Shown: positions 53,041 through 62,485, numbered from the stretch's first letter. The stretch is 64,000 nucleotides of DNA from Ferrimonas pelagia (GCF_039543565.1 NZ_BAABJZ010000103.1:44283-108282); one strand, 5' to 3'. Numbers and translations are program-made. The notes: generated from the sequence alone by a model not told the origin.

Positions 53041-54966
53041 TTAGTTAAAGTTGTAGGACATCGCCACTTCATCACACGCGTGCTTACGCGGACACAGCTC
53101 GCAATCCTTCATCACCTTCTCTGGCAGGATCTCCTTGCTGATCTCATCAAAGCCCATCTTGCCGAAGAAGCCTGGAACGCGAGTCAGCACAATGACCTTC
53201 TCCAACTCCAGCTCGCGGCCACGCTGCAGCATGTAATCGACCAAGGCACGGCCCTGGCCTTGACCATGATGGTTCGGATCGATACCAACACTGCGCATCT
53301 CCGCCAGCCCGGTCTCGTAGATGTAGAGCGAGGCACACCCCACCACCTTGCCGTCTTGCTCCGCCACGGAGAAGTCGAGCACATCCTGTAGGATCTCGTC
53401 GCGAGAGCGCGGCAGCGTCTCGCCCAGCTCCGCCCAGTAGTTGTTGATCTTGTGGATCGACGCGACATCGGACAGACGGGCCGAGCGAACCGCCAATAGC
53501 TCCGCTTTGTGAGCGTTGAGTCGCTGCTGCGACACATCCAGTGCATGGCGCACCTGCTTGGGCGCGGTACCCCCCATGATGTCCTGATCGGCGATCTCCT
53601 GCGTCGGTGCCATCTTCTGTTGGCCCAGCGCCCGCTCGATCTGCTCCAGCGACGTGCCCCCTTTCGCCACCCGCTTGGCCAGGCAAGCATCAATGGTCAG
53701 GTGCTGATACACATCGGACTGGATCTGATCCGAGAACACCTGCAATTCGGCCAGAGTGAAGTCTTCCAGTGCTTTACCCGCCTCAATGGCGGTCAGTACC
53801 ACTTCACCCACCACATGGTGCGCCTCACGGAATGGCATCCCTTTCGCCACCAGATAATCCGCCAGCTCGGTGGCGTTGGCGTAGCCCTGCTGCGCCGCCG
53901 CCAACGTACGCTGCTTGTTGACCTTGACGCCTTCCAGCACCAGGGCGGACATATCCAGACACATCAGCCAGCTGTCAATGGCGTCAAACAGGCCCTCCTT
54001 GTCCTCCTGCATGTCCTTGTTGTAGGCCATCGGCAGCGCTTTCATGGTGGTCAGGATGCCGGTCAATGCCCCATAAACCCGACCCGTCTTGCCCCGGATC
54101 AACTCCAGTGCATCAGGGTTCTTCTTCTGTGGCATCAGGGAGGATCCCGAGGTCACCGCGTCCGCCAGTTCAATAAAGCCCGCTTCGCCGGAGTTATAGA
54201 AGATCAGATCCTCCGCCATCCGCGACAGGTGCATCATGGAGATCGCCGCCGCACTACACAGCTCGACCACATGATCCCGATCCGACACCGAATCCAAGCT
54301 GTTGTTGCTGGCGCCACGGAAGCCCAGTGCTTGAGCCAAGGCCTGACGATCCACCGGATAGGCGGTTCCGGCCAGCGCACCACTACCAAGCGGACAGGTA
54401 TCGAGCCGGTTCAGCCCGTCTTTCACCCGCAGCAGATCCCGCTCCATCATCTCGACATAAGCCATGGCCCAGTGGCCGAAGGTGATGGGCTGGGCCCGCT
54501 GCAGATGGGTGTAACCCGGCAGCACGGTATGGGCCTCACGCTGAGCCAACTCCAGCAGTTGCTGCTGCACCTTGACCAGCGCCTCGATGATGAACTCGCC
54601 CTGATCCTTGCACCACAGCTTGAGATCGGTGGCGACCTGATCGTTACGGGAGCGGCCGGTGTGCAGCTTCTTGCCCAGATCGCCGACCTTGTCGATCAGC
54701 GCCGACTCCACAAAGCTGTGGATGTCCTCAGCATCGGAGCTGAGGATCTGCTCATCCGTCACCGTCTCAGCCAGATCATGCAGCGCCTTCACCAGGCTGC
54801 CATGTTCCAGATCGTCGAGCACTCCCACCTGCTTCAGGGCACCGGCCCAAGCAATGGAGCCAGTAATGTCCTGCTGCACCAAGCGATAGTCCACCGGCAA
54901 CGAGTCGTTGAACAACTTAAAGCGACTGTCCGCGGCGCCGCTAAACCGACCGCCCCATAAGGCCAT
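53041..54966 (-). CDS. argH: Argininosuccinate lyase fused to N-acetylglutamate synthase-type GNAT domain, ArgHA
   Basis: The 641-residue product joins two enzymes. Residues 1 to about 460 are argininosuccinate lyase, which splits argininosuccinate into arginine and fumarate, with the signature TSGSSLMPQKKNPD near 280. Residues from about 490 to the end are a GNAT acetyltransferase with the acetyl-CoA loop HHGQGQGRAL and a C-terminal CELCPRKHACDE cluster as in short-form N-acetylglutamate synthases. The fusion would supply the first step (glutamate to N-acetylglutamate) and the last step of the pathway. This ArgH(A) form is known from Moritella, Vibrio and Alteromonadales. It is the last gene of the operon. 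Confidence 0.95.
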   Translation of the reverse strand: MALWGGRFSGAADSRFKLFNDSLPVDYRLVQQDITGSIAWAGALKQVGVLDDLEHGSLVKALHDLAETVTDEQILSSDAEDIHSFVESALIDKVGDLGKKLHTGRSRNDQVATDLKLWCKDQGEFIIEALVKVQQQLLELAQREAHTVLPGYTHLQRAQPITFGHWAMAYVEMMERDLLRVKDGLNRLDTCPLGSGALAGTAYPVDRQALAQALGFRGASNNSLDSVSDRDHVVELCSAAAISMMHLSRMAEDLIFYNSGEAGFIELADAVTSGSSLMPQKKNPDALELIRGKTGRVYGALTGILTTMKALPMAYNKDMQEDKEGLFDAIDSWLMCLDMSALVLEGVKVNKQRTLAAAQQGYANATELADYLVAKGMPFREAHHVVGEVVLTAIEAGKALEDFTLAELQVFSDQIQSDVYQHLTIDACLAKRVAKGGTSLEQIERALGQQKMAPTQEIADQDIMGGTAPKQVRHALDVSQQRLNAHKAELLAVRSARLSDVASIHKINNYWAELGETLPRSRDEILQDVLDFSVAEQDGKVVGCASLYIYETGLAEMRSVGIDPNHHGQGQGRALVDYMLQRGRELELEKVIVLTRVPGFFGKMGFDEISKEILPEKVMKDCELCPRKHACDEVAMSYNFN

Positions 54967-54968
54967 GA

Positions 54969-56189
54969 TTATTTCTCCTCGCTCTGATCGGCCGCATGCA
55001 TCGCGGCGATCCGACTGGACAGGCTGAACAAACGGATAAAGCCTTCCGCGTGCTTCTGGTTGTATACCTCATCTTCCTCGAAGGTCGAGAACGCTTCGGA
55101 GTAAAGGCTGTTCGGGCTCTTACGCTTCACCACGGTGGCGTGGCCTTTGTACAGCTTCACCACGATCTCACCGGTTACCAGCTTAGCCAGGCTCTCAGAG
55201 GCGGCCAGCAGGGCTTCACACAACGGGGTAAACCAGCGACCGTCGTAGATCACGTGGGAGAACTCTAGCCCGAGCTGTTCACGGAATTTGAACGAAGACT
55301 TGTCCAATACCATGGTTTCCAGGCCACGCAGCGCCGCATTGATCACGGTACCACCCGGGGTTTCGTAACAGCCGCGGGACTTCATGCCCACCAAACGGTT
55401 CTCGACGATGTCGATCCGGCCCACGCCGTTGTTGGCCGCAATATCATTGAGGTAAGCCAGCGCATTGTACGGCGTCATGGCTTCGCCATCGACGGCGGTA
55501 AGGACGCCCTGCTCAAAGTTCAGCGTCACGTACTGGGCTTCATTCGGTGCCTGCTCCGGTGATTTGGTCCAGGTCCATACCTGCTCGGTTGGCTCGCAGT
55601 AGGGATCTTCCAGCTCACCGCCCTCATGGGAGATATGCCAGGCGTTGGCATCACGGCTGTAGATCTTCTCCGCGCTCGCGGTGGTCGGGATATTTTTCTC
55701 AGCCAAGTAGTTGAGCAGATCGGTCCGCGACTTCATGCTCCACTCACGCCAAGGGGCGATCACGGCCAACTGGGGTGCCAGGGCGGCATAGGTGGATTCG
55801 AACCGGACCTGATCGTTGCCCTTGCCGGTACAACCGTGGGATACCGCGTCTGCGCCGACCTTCAGCGCCAGCTCCACCTGGGCCTTGGCGATGATGGGGC
55901 GGGCCATGGAGGTGCCCAGCAGGTAGGTGCCTTCATACAAGGCACCGGTCTTGAGGATCGGGTTGACGTAGTCCGCCACGAACGCCTCTTTCAGATCGAT
56001 GACGTAACAGCTGGAAGCACCAGAGGCGATCGCCTTCTCTTCGACGCCTTCCAACTCTTCCGGATCCTGGCCGACATCGGCCACAAAAGCGACCACCTCG
56101 CAGTCGTGCTGCTCCTTGAGCCAAGGGATGATGGCCGAAGTATCCAGACCGCCAGAGTATGCCAGTACCACTTTCTTAATTTGAGTCAT
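54969..56189 (-). CDS. argG: Argininosuccinate synthase
   Basis: ArgG joins citrulline and aspartate using ATP to give argininosuccinate. The 406-residue product has the N-type ATP loop AYSGGLDTSAI (about 10-20), HGCTGKGNDQVRFE, and the C-terminal GATVVKRKSPNSLYSE-like segment with YKGHATVVKRKSP. It lies two bases before argH on the minus strand. Confidence 0.97.
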   Translation of the reverse strand: MTQIKKVVLAYSGGLDTSAIIPWLKEQHDCEVVAFVADVGQDPEELEGVEEKAIASGASSCYVIDLKEAFVADYVNPILKTGALYEGTYLLGTSMARPIIAKAQVELALKVGADAVSHGCTGKGNDQVRFESTYAALAPQLAVIAPWREWSMKSRTDLLNYLAEKNIPTTASAEKIYSRDANAWHISHEGGELEDPYCEPTEQVWTWTKSPEQAPNEAQYVTLNFEQGVLTAVDGEAMTPYNALAYLNDIAANNGVGRIDIVENRLVGMKSRGCYETPGGTVINAALRGLETMVLDKSSFKFREQLGLEFSHVIYDGRWFTPLCEALLAASESLAKLVTGEIVVKLYKGHATVVKRKSPNSLYSEAFSTFEEDEVYNQKHAEGFIRLFSLSSRIAAMHAADQSEEK

Positions 56190-56216
56190 TGTCGTTGTCC
56201 TTCTTGATCTGAATTC

Positions 56217-57125
56217 TTATTGAGTGAGCAATTGCAGTAACACGGCGTTCTGGGCGTGCATGCGGTTTTCCGCCTGATCCAGAATGACCGAGCCCGGTCC
56301 GTCCATCACTTGTGAGGTGATCTCCACTTCCCGGTGCGCCGGCTGACAGTGCAGCACGTACTTCGCGCCACTTTGCGCCATCAGCGCGCTGTTGATCTGA
56401 TAAGGCTGGAACTTGGCCTTGATGGCCGAGATCGGCGTGTCATCGCCCATGGAGATCCAGGTATCGGCGTACAAGGCATCACAACCCTCCAACGCCGCAG
56501 TGTCCGTCGACAGCACTAAGGTGCCGCCATGCTCAGCGGCGATGGCCTTGGCCTCCACCACCATATTGCCGTCAGGGAAATGCCCCGGTGGACACACCAC
56601 CACCATGTCAGCCCCCAACTTGGCGGCCGCAAACATCAAAGAGTGGGTCACATTGTTGCCGTCGCCGACGTAACCCAGCTTCACCTGACTTAAGTCACCG
56701 CAATGCTCTTTGAGGGTCATGAAATCGGCCAGCGCCTGACAGGGGTGGTACAGATCGCACAGCGAGTTCACCACAGGTACCGTCGCATGCTCACGCAGTT
56801 CGATCAGGGTATTGTGATCAAACACCCGCGCGACGATGGCGTCGCACCAGCGCGACAGGTTCATGGCAAAATCCTGCACCGACTCACGCTGGCCCAGCGC
56901 ACCGTTTTGTTGATCCAGGTAGACCGCATGGCCACCCAGCTTATTAATGCCGATATCGAAGCTGACCCGAGTCCGCAGGCTCGGCTTTTCAAACAGAGTG
57001 ACCACAGACTTGCCTTTAAGGGCGTCCGCAACCGGCGCATAGTCCTGCTTAATGGCAATGGCTTGATCGATGATCGCCAGGATCTGTGCCTGCGTCAGAT
57101 CTTTGAGTGTCAGTAAATGCTTCAT
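56217..57125 (-). CDS. argF: Ornithine carbamoyltransferase ArgF (variant active-site motifs)
   Basis: ArgF makes citrulline from ornithine and carbamoyl phosphate. The 302-residue product has the carbamoyl phosphate motif as SLRTRVSF where STRTR is usual, LYHPCQALADFMTL for the second substrate region, the TWISMGDD motif, and HCQPAHR where HCLP is typical. The context inside argCBFGH supports an ornithine enzyme, and such variants are, to my knowledge, usual in Shewanella-like relatives. I chose the Met at 57125, behind AAGGGA. A related acetylornithine carbamoyltransferase would be the main alternative, but I consider it unlikely. Confidence 0.9.
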   Translation of the reverse strand: MKHLLTLKDLTQAQILAIIDQAIAIKQDYAPVADALKGKSVVTLFEKPSLRTRVSFDIGINKLGGHAVYLDQQNGALGQRESVQDFAMNLSRWCDAIVARVFDHNTLIELREHATVPVVNSLCDLYHPCQALADFMTLKEHCGDLSQVKLGYVGDGNNVTHSLMFAAAKLGADMVVVCPPGHFPDGNMVVEAKAIAAEHGGTLVLSTDTAALEGCDALYADTWISMGDDTPISAIKAKFQPYQINSALMAQSGAKYVLHCQPAHREVEITSQVMDGPGSVILDQAENRMHAQNAVLLQLLTQ

Positions 57126-57136
57126 CTCTTTATCCC

Positions 57137-57907
57137 TTAAGGTTGAACGGCGGTGCCGACCGGCTCGCCGTCCAGCAACGCCGCCAATTGCTCTGGACTC
57201 CGCCAACTGGCGATCCGCACACAGTTATTAATGCTCTTGGCCGCCGCCAAGGCCGCCTCCACTTTGACCTTCATGCCCCCTGCAATGACGCCCAGTGCCA
57301 CCTGCTGCTCAAATCCGGCTTGATCTAGACTGGCGATCAACTGACCTTTGCCATCGAGCACCCCGGAGACGTCCGACAACAAGGTCAACTCCGCGCCCAG
57401 CAACTGGCAGATCGCCGTGGCCGCCTGATCCGCATTGACGTTAAGCAACTGGCCGGTTTCATCCACCGCAATGGAGCTGATGATCGGCAGCATGCCCGCC
57501 GACAGCAACGCGTCGGGCAAGGTCGACGCCTTGGCCACCACCTCACCGACGCAGCCCAGCGACGGGTCCAACACCTGCGCCTGCACCATGCCACCGTCCG
57601 CCAATGACAAGCCGACCGGTACCAACCCGACCTTGCAGGCCGCAGCCACCAGCGCTGTGTTCGCCGTGCCAGCTAGGGCGCCGGCCACCACAGGGATCTG
57701 CTCGGCAGGCGTGATCCTAAGGCCCTGCTTCTTATCCGAAGTGAAACCGTTCGCTTGCAGTTGCTGCTCCACCACGATGCCGCCACCATGGACCAGCAAC
57801 AACTGCCATCCGCCCTGCTGCAGCCCCTGCAAGGTCTCGAATAGCCGTGCGATCCCGGTCTCGCAGGCCAACAGGGCGCCGCCCACCTTGATCACCATGG
57901 TCTTCAT
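57137..57907 (-). CDS. argB: N-acetylglutamate kinase
   Basis: ArgB phosphorylates N-acetylglutamate, the second step of arginine synthesis. The 256-residue amino acid kinase begins MVIKVGGALL, has LLLVHGGGIVVEQQL, the NVNADQAATAICQLL block and GGMKVKVEAALAA. It is the short, arginine-insensitive type as in E. coli (258 residues). I chose the Met at 57907, which overlaps the argC stop (ATGA); the frame is open far upstream within argC. Confidence 0.96.
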   Translation of the reverse strand: MKTMVIKVGGALLACETGIARLFETLQGLQQGGWQLLLVHGGGIVVEQQLQANGFTSDKKQGLRITPAEQIPVVAGALAGTANTALVAAACKVGLVPVGLSLADGGMVQAQVLDPSLGCVGEVVAKASTLPDALLSAGMLPIISSIAVDETGQLLNVNADQAATAICQLLGAELTLLSDVSGVLDGKGQLIASLDQAGFEQQVALGVIAGGMKVKVEAALAAAKSINNCVRIASWRSPEQLAALLDGEPVGTAVQP

Positions 57908-58905
57908 AATGCACCCTCGATACCAAACCGAATAAGTATGCACTGCAGCGCCTGGCTGGCGGCCCCTTTCATCAGGTTGTCGATGGCACTGGCCACCACC
58001 AGTACCTGACGCTCGCTGTCCAGCTTCCAACCCAGTAGGCAACGGTCGGAGCCCGCCACGTCGTCGATCTTGGGCCATTGACCGGCGGGCAGCTGATACA
58101 CCTTGCTGCTGGCGTCATAACAAGCATACGCCGCAGCCACATCAGCCTCCGTCGTGCCCGGTGCCACCGGCACCGTAACAGTGGCCAGGATCCCGCGCTT
58201 GAAGGCCCCTAAGTGCGGGGTGAACACCACGGGGTGATCCAACTGGGTTTCGATCTCCGGCTGGTGCCGATGGCCCAACACACCATAAGGTGTCAGACTG
58301 ACATTACAGAAACTGGAGATCAGTGAGGCCTTGCGACCGGCACCGGAAACGCCGCTCACGGCATTGATCACAGGAACCCCTTGCTCGCTGATCAACCCTT
58401 TCTGTTTCAAAGGCTTTAATGCCAACAGTGAGGCCGTCGGATAACAACCGGGTACGGCGATCAGCGCCGCTTGCGCCAGCGACGCCTGAGCCCACTCTGC
58501 CAAGCCATAGACCGCATCCGTCAGGAGTTGAGGCGCAGGGTGGTCAAAGCCATAAAACTGAGGAAAAACAGCGGCATCGGCAAAGCGGTGACCACCCGAC
58601 AGGTCAAACACCTTGCAGCCATGCTCAAGCAAAGTCGGCGCCAACTGGGCACTGACGTGGTGCTCCGTCGCCAGACAAACCGCATCGGCATCAATGGCGG
58701 CCAGAGCGGCATCTGTCAATGGCAACAAGGGCTGATCAACCTGCCCCATAAGCTCTGGATAGAGTGAGGAGAGGGCTTTGCCTTTGTCGGCACTGCCGGC
58801 TGAGACGTACAGGCCAGAGAGGCAGAGCTCGTTATGTTGTGCTATCAATTTGGCCAAGATGGCGCCGGTATAGCCGGAGCCTCCAATTACTGCGACCTTA
58901 ATCAT
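57904..58905 (-). CDS. argC: N-acetyl-gamma-glutamyl-phosphate reductase
   Basis: ArgC reduces acetylglutamyl phosphate to the semialdehyde with NADPH. The 333-residue product begins IKVAVIGGSGYTGAIL and contains the catalytic-Cys segment AVPGCYPTASLLAL and the GVSGAGRKA loop. The Met at 58905 has AAGGAG eight bases upstream. It heads the argCBFGH operon behind a leader of about 175 bases that contains candidate ARG boxes. Confidence 0.96.
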   Translation of the reverse strand: MIKVAVIGGSGYTGAILAKLIAQHNELCLSGLYVSAGSADKGKALSSLYPELMGQVDQPLLPLTDAALAAIDADAVCLATEHHVSAQLAPTLLEHGCKVFDLSGGHRFADAAVFPQFYGFDHPAPQLLTDAVYGLAEWAQASLAQAALIAVPGCYPTASLLALKPLKQKGLISEQGVPVINAVSGVSGAGRKASLISSFCNVSLTPYGVLGHRHQPEIETQLDHPVVFTPHLGAFKRGILATVTVPVAPGTTEADVAAAYACYDASSKVYQLPAGQWPKIDDVAGSDRCLLGWKLDSERQVLVVASAIDNLMKGAASQALQCILIRFGIEGAL

Positions 58906-58998
58906 GGTTCTGCTCCTTGCAGTCATAAGTCGTCATTCAGGGATCATACGAAGTTTGGGATCAGAGATACCGCGGCCTGGCGGCCAAGAGAATGGGAG

Positions 58999-59034
58999 TT
59001 ATCGTCGTCGATACGCTAAAGGCAGGTTATTCAT
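58999..59034 (-). other. Possible 11-residue leader ORF ending in Arg-Arg-Arg, upstream of argC
   Basis: On the minus strand between the ARG boxes and argC there is a tiny frame, ATG at 59034 to TAA at 58999, that reads MNNLPLAYRRR with three consecutive CGA codons at its end. The upstream AAAG is a weak ribosome site and an AAGGAG is 20 bases away, too far. I see no T-run hairpin after it, so classical attenuation is not shown. It could be chance. Confidence 0.25.
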
Positions 59035-59085
59035 GATGATCGCTTTCTTTACTGCTCCTTGAGAATGAACCCAGATTACCTTAAG

Positions 59086-59120
59086 CAATTTATTATGCAA
59101 CCCCAGTGCATAACTATATT
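59086..59120. promoter_or_regulatory. Candidate tandem ARG boxes (ArgR sites)
   Basis: Two 14-base imperfect palindromes, CAATTTATTATGCA (59086-59099) and TGCATAACTATATT (59107-59120), each match 9 of 14 positions of TGAATAATTATTCA. Their 21-base centre-to-centre spacing equals that of classical paired ARG boxes. They overlap candidate -10 elements for the argC transcript on the minus strand. The site lies in the 383-base gap between argC and ppc, so it might affect both. Confidence 0.55.
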
Positions 59121-59232
59121 TCCGTATCCGATTCACGAATATCGCAAGCCGCGTTCAACTCCCGGGCGATGGAGTCGGCCATGGTTATTTACCTCTGGAC
59201 AGCGTGAATTCATCTCACTGTCCTTGACGCAT

Positions 59233-59257
59233 GGTTGATTGCCCCTCAGGATCAACC
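59233..59257 (+). other. Stem-loop in the ppc leader
   Basis: GGTTGAT (59233-59239) and ATCAACC (59251-59257) form a perfect 7-bp inverted repeat 19 bases before the ppc Shine-Dalgarno GGGAG. There is no T-run. The rest of the argC-ppc gap holds the ARG boxes and the tiny leader frame, and nothing else that I can support. Confidence 0.35.
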
Positions 59258-59288
59258 GGTTAAGCATACTTTTCAGGGAGACAGATCG

Positions 59289-61928
59289 ATGGCCGACATG
59301 TACGCCCAACTCAAGGCGAACGTCCATCTGCTGGGGGCGATCCTCGGTGATACCATTCAAGGCGAGCAGGGAGAGGAATTTCTCAGCCGCATCGAAGCGG
59401 TGCGTAAACTATCAAAAGCATCGCGTAACGGTGATGACGCCGCTCGTGGCCAGATGCTGGCGCTGCTGGCCGAGATGCCGGATGAGCAGTTAGTGCCGTT
59501 CGCTAGCTCATTTAACCAATTCCTCAATCTGGTGAACATCGCCGAACAGCACCACTCCATCTCGCGCAACTGCGATGAGCTGGTGTGCGTTCCCGATCCG
59601 GTCGAATTGCTGCTGGGTCGCTTGCTCAATGGCAAAGCCGAGCTGAAACCCGATCAATTGTTGGCCGAGCTAGAGAAGCTGGAGATCGATCTGGTCCTGA
59701 CGGCACACCCGACCGAGATCACCCGCCGCACCCTGATCAAGAAGTATGCAAACCTGATCGACTGTCTTAGCGAACGGGAAAATCCCCAGCTGTCGAAGCT
59801 GGAAAGCAAGCGAAACACCTTGAAGATCCGTCAATTGGTGTCCCAGATCTGGCATACCAATGAGATCCGCAATCAGCGTCCAACCCCGGTCGATGAGGCA
59901 AAATGGGGCATGGCCACCGTTGAAGCCAGCTTGTGGCAGGCGGTGCCCGAGTTCCTGCGTCAGCTGAGCGAGCAGGTGCAAGAGCACACCGGCCAATTGC
60001 TGCCACCGCACATTGCGCCGGTGAAGTTTTCCAGCTGGATGGGCGGCGATCGCGATGGCAACCCGAATGTGACGGCCAAGGTGTCGCAAGAGGTGCTACT
60101 GCGCAACCGTCTGACCGCTGCCCGCCTCTATTTGGACGACGTAAGCCAACTGCACAGTGAGCTGTCCGTCAGTCGCTGCGATGACGCCTTACGCGCCGCC
60201 GTCGGTGAGGTACGTGAACCCTATCGGATCCTGCTGCGCCAGCTGCACGCCAAACTGCAACGCACCCACGATTACTTGGAGCAGCGCCTCGACGGCCACC
60301 ACCCCGAGATCGAAAGCGATGCGCTGATCTGGCAAAAGGCCGATCTGTTGGCACCGCTAGAGCTGATTTACAACAGCTTGATGAACAGCGGCATGCACCT
60401 GATCGCCAACGGCCGTTTGCTCGACACCCTACGTCGGGTTCATTGCTTCGGCTGCACTCTGGTGAAAGTCGATATTCGCCAATCGTCCGATCGCCACGCC
60501 GATGCCATCGCCGAGATCACCCGTTATCTCGGCCTGGGTGACTATAACCATTGGAACGAAGCGGAGAAGCAGGCCTTCCTGCTGCGTGAGCTGAGCAATC
60601 GCCGTCCGCTGGTGCCTTCCCAATGGCAACCGTCTGCCAACACGCAGGAAGTGCTCGACACCTGTCGTTTAGTCGGCGAGCAAACTCAGGAAGCCCTTTC
60701 TTCCTACGTGATCTCCATGGCCGCAGCTGCCTCCGATGTGCTGGCCGTGGCATTGTTGCTCAAAGAGTCTGATTGCAACTTTGCCATGCCGATCGTGCCA
60801 CTGTTCGAAACCCTGAGCGATCTCGACAACGCCGCCGATGTGATGCAAAGCCTGTTCACCATCGACTGGTACTTGGGCTACTGCCGCGGCAACCAGCAGG
60901 TAATGATTGGTTACTCGGACTCTGCTAAGGATGCCGGCGTAATGGCGGCCTCCTGGGCTCAGTATCGGGCACAGGAAGCTCTGGTGGATATCTGTAACAG
61001 TGCCGATGTTGCGCTGACCCTGTTCCATGGCCGTGGTGGTTCTATCGGTCGTGGCGGCGGTCCCGCCCACGAAGCGATCCTGTCTCAGCCTCCGGGCTCG
61101 GTAGACAGCCGTCTTCGCGTCACCGAGCAGGGTGAGATGATCCGCTTTAAGTTTGGCGTGCCCAAGGTGGCCGTTCAAAGTCTGGCGCTCTACACCTCTG
61201 CTGTACTGGAAGCGACCTTACTGCCGCCGCCGGTGCCGAAGCCAGAGTGGCGGGCCCTGATGGATGAGATCGGCGAGACGTCCGTGCTCGCATATCGCCA
61301 GATCGTCAACGAAGAGCCGGACTTTGTCCCTTACTTCCGTGCCGCGACGCCAGAGCAGGAGTTATCAGCTCTGCCACTGGGCAGCCGCCCAGCTAAGCGT
61401 AAGGCCGATGGCGGCGTCGAATCCCTGCGTGCTATCCCATGGATCTTCGCCTGGACCCAAAACCGCATGAATCTGCCAGCTTGGTTAGGCGCTGGCGAAG
61501 GCTTGCAGCAAGCTGTCGATAACGGCCATCAAGAAACCATGCGGGAGATGTTCCAGCAGTGGCCACTGTTCAGCACGCGCCTGTCGATGCTGGAGATGGT
61601 CTATGCCAAAGCAGAGCCAAATCTTGCCCGCTACTACGAGCAGATCTTAGTGCCGGAGACTTTGCACCACTTAGGCGATTCACTGCGCGAGCGACTGCAG
61701 ACTGGGATCGACTGCATCCTGGATCTGACTCAGGAGCAAAGCCTGATGGAGCTGACGCCTTGGAACAAAGAGTCGGTCGAATTGCGCCACCCTTACATCG
61801 ACCCGCTAAACTTCCTGCAGGCGGAGTTACTGCGCCGCTGTCGTAAAGAGAATGACAGCCCTGAGCTACAGCAAGCGCTGATGATCACCATTGCCGGGAT
61901 CGCTGCCGGTCTACGAAACACGGGATAA
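59289..61928 (+). CDS. ppc: Phosphoenolpyruvate carboxylase
   Basis: Ppc carboxylates phosphoenolpyruvate to oxaloacetate, feeding the TCA cycle and aspartate, which ArgG needs. The 879-residue product (E. coli 883) has the catalytic His in VLTAHPTEITRRTL, the GGDRDGNPNVT loop, YSDSAKDAGVMAASWAQY and the mobile loop LFHGRGGSIGRGGGPAHEAI. It ends in the conserved RNTG. I use the ATG at 59289, eight bases after GGGAG; the frame is open 18 codons earlier. It is divergent from the arg operon. Confidence 0.98.
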   Translation: MADMYAQLKANVHLLGAILGDTIQGEQGEEFLSRIEAVRKLSKASRNGDDAARGQMLALLAEMPDEQLVPFASSFNQFLNLVNIAEQHHSISRNCDELVCVPDPVELLLGRLLNGKAELKPDQLLAELEKLEIDLVLTAHPTEITRRTLIKKYANLIDCLSERENPQLSKLESKRNTLKIRQLVSQIWHTNEIRNQRPTPVDEAKWGMATVEASLWQAVPEFLRQLSEQVQEHTGQLLPPHIAPVKFSSWMGGDRDGNPNVTAKVSQEVLLRNRLTAARLYLDDVSQLHSELSVSRCDDALRAAVGEVREPYRILLRQLHAKLQRTHDYLEQRLDGHHPEIESDALIWQKADLLAPLELIYNSLMNSGMHLIANGRLLDTLRRVHCFGCTLVKVDIRQSSDRHADAIAEITRYLGLGDYNHWNEAEKQAFLLRELSNRRPLVPSQWQPSANTQEVLDTCRLVGEQTQEALSSYVISMAAAASDVLAVALLLKESDCNFAMPIVPLFETLSDLDNAADVMQSLFTIDWYLGYCRGNQQVMIGYSDSAKDAGVMAASWAQYRAQEALVDICNSADVALTLFHGRGGSIGRGGGPAHEAILSQPPGSVDSRLRVTEQGEMIRFKFGVPKVAVQSLALYTSAVLEATLLPPPVPKPEWRALMDEIGETSVLAYRQIVNEEPDFVPYFRAATPEQELSALPLGSRPAKRKADGGVESLRAIPWIFAWTQNRMNLPAWLGAGEGLQQAVDNGHQETMREMFQQWPLFSTRLSMLEMVYAKAEPNLARYYEQILVPETLHHLGDSLRERLQTGIDCILDLTQEQSLMELTPWNKESVELRHPYIDPLNFLQAELLRRCRKENDSPELQQALMITIAGIAAGLRNTG

Positions 61929-61932
61929 ACGT

Positions 61933-62475
61933 ATGAAGAAGTCGGTTTGGGTTGGGCTTGCGGCACTGCTGCTGGGCGGCTGTGCCACCAGTTACTCGGT
62001 CAGTGAATCAGAGCTGGAAGGCCACCTCAACCGGCAACTTCGTTCAGAGCAAAAGATAGAGGGAAGCGGCCTGCTCGGTGCCGAGCTGACGTTTTCTGAT
62101 ATCCAGGTCGAGATCGGTCAAGAGACCGATCGCGTCTCAGTGGCTGCGCACTCGAGGATCAAGGTCAACACTCCCTTGATCCCGTTGCGTGCAGGTTTGG
62201 AGCTGCAGTTTAAGGCCACGCCTTGGTACGATAATACCGATCACAGCATCTATCTGCGCGATCTGGAGCTGGCTAACATCGAAGCCAGCCCCAAAGAGCT
62301 TGAGCAGATGCTGCTCCCCCTCAGTCGCGAAGCGATGCAATGGGTCCAGCTCTATCTAGAGAATCAGCCGATCTACAAGCTGGAAGAGCAGGGTTGGCAA
62401 CAAGATATTCTCCGCAAATTTGGTAAAGAGATCCGGATCCGTCCGGGCAAACTTGAGTTTGTCCTCGAGCCCTAA
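61933..62475 (+). CDS. DUF1439 lipoprotein (YceB-like)
   Basis: The 180-residue product has a lipoprotein signal peptide with lipobox LLGGC (Cys17). The mature part follows the DUF1439/YceB pattern: an N-terminal SVSESELEGHLNRQL helix, beta strands such as LGAELTFSDIQVEIG, and a lipid-binding-like beta sheet. The ATG at 61933 is four bases after the ppc stop, so co-transcription with ppc is likely. The function is not established. It ends 10 bases from the convergent cinA stop. Confidence 0.8.
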   Translation: MKKSVWVGLAALLLGGCATSYSVSESELEGHLNRQLRSEQKIEGSGLLGAELTFSDIQVEIGQETDRVSVAAHSRIKVNTPLIPLRAGLELQFKATPWYDNTDHSIYLRDLELANIEASPKELEQMLLPLSREAMQWVQLYLENQPIYKLEEQGWQQDILRKFGKEIRIRPGKLEFVLEP

Positions 62476-62485
62476 CTGATCCTCG

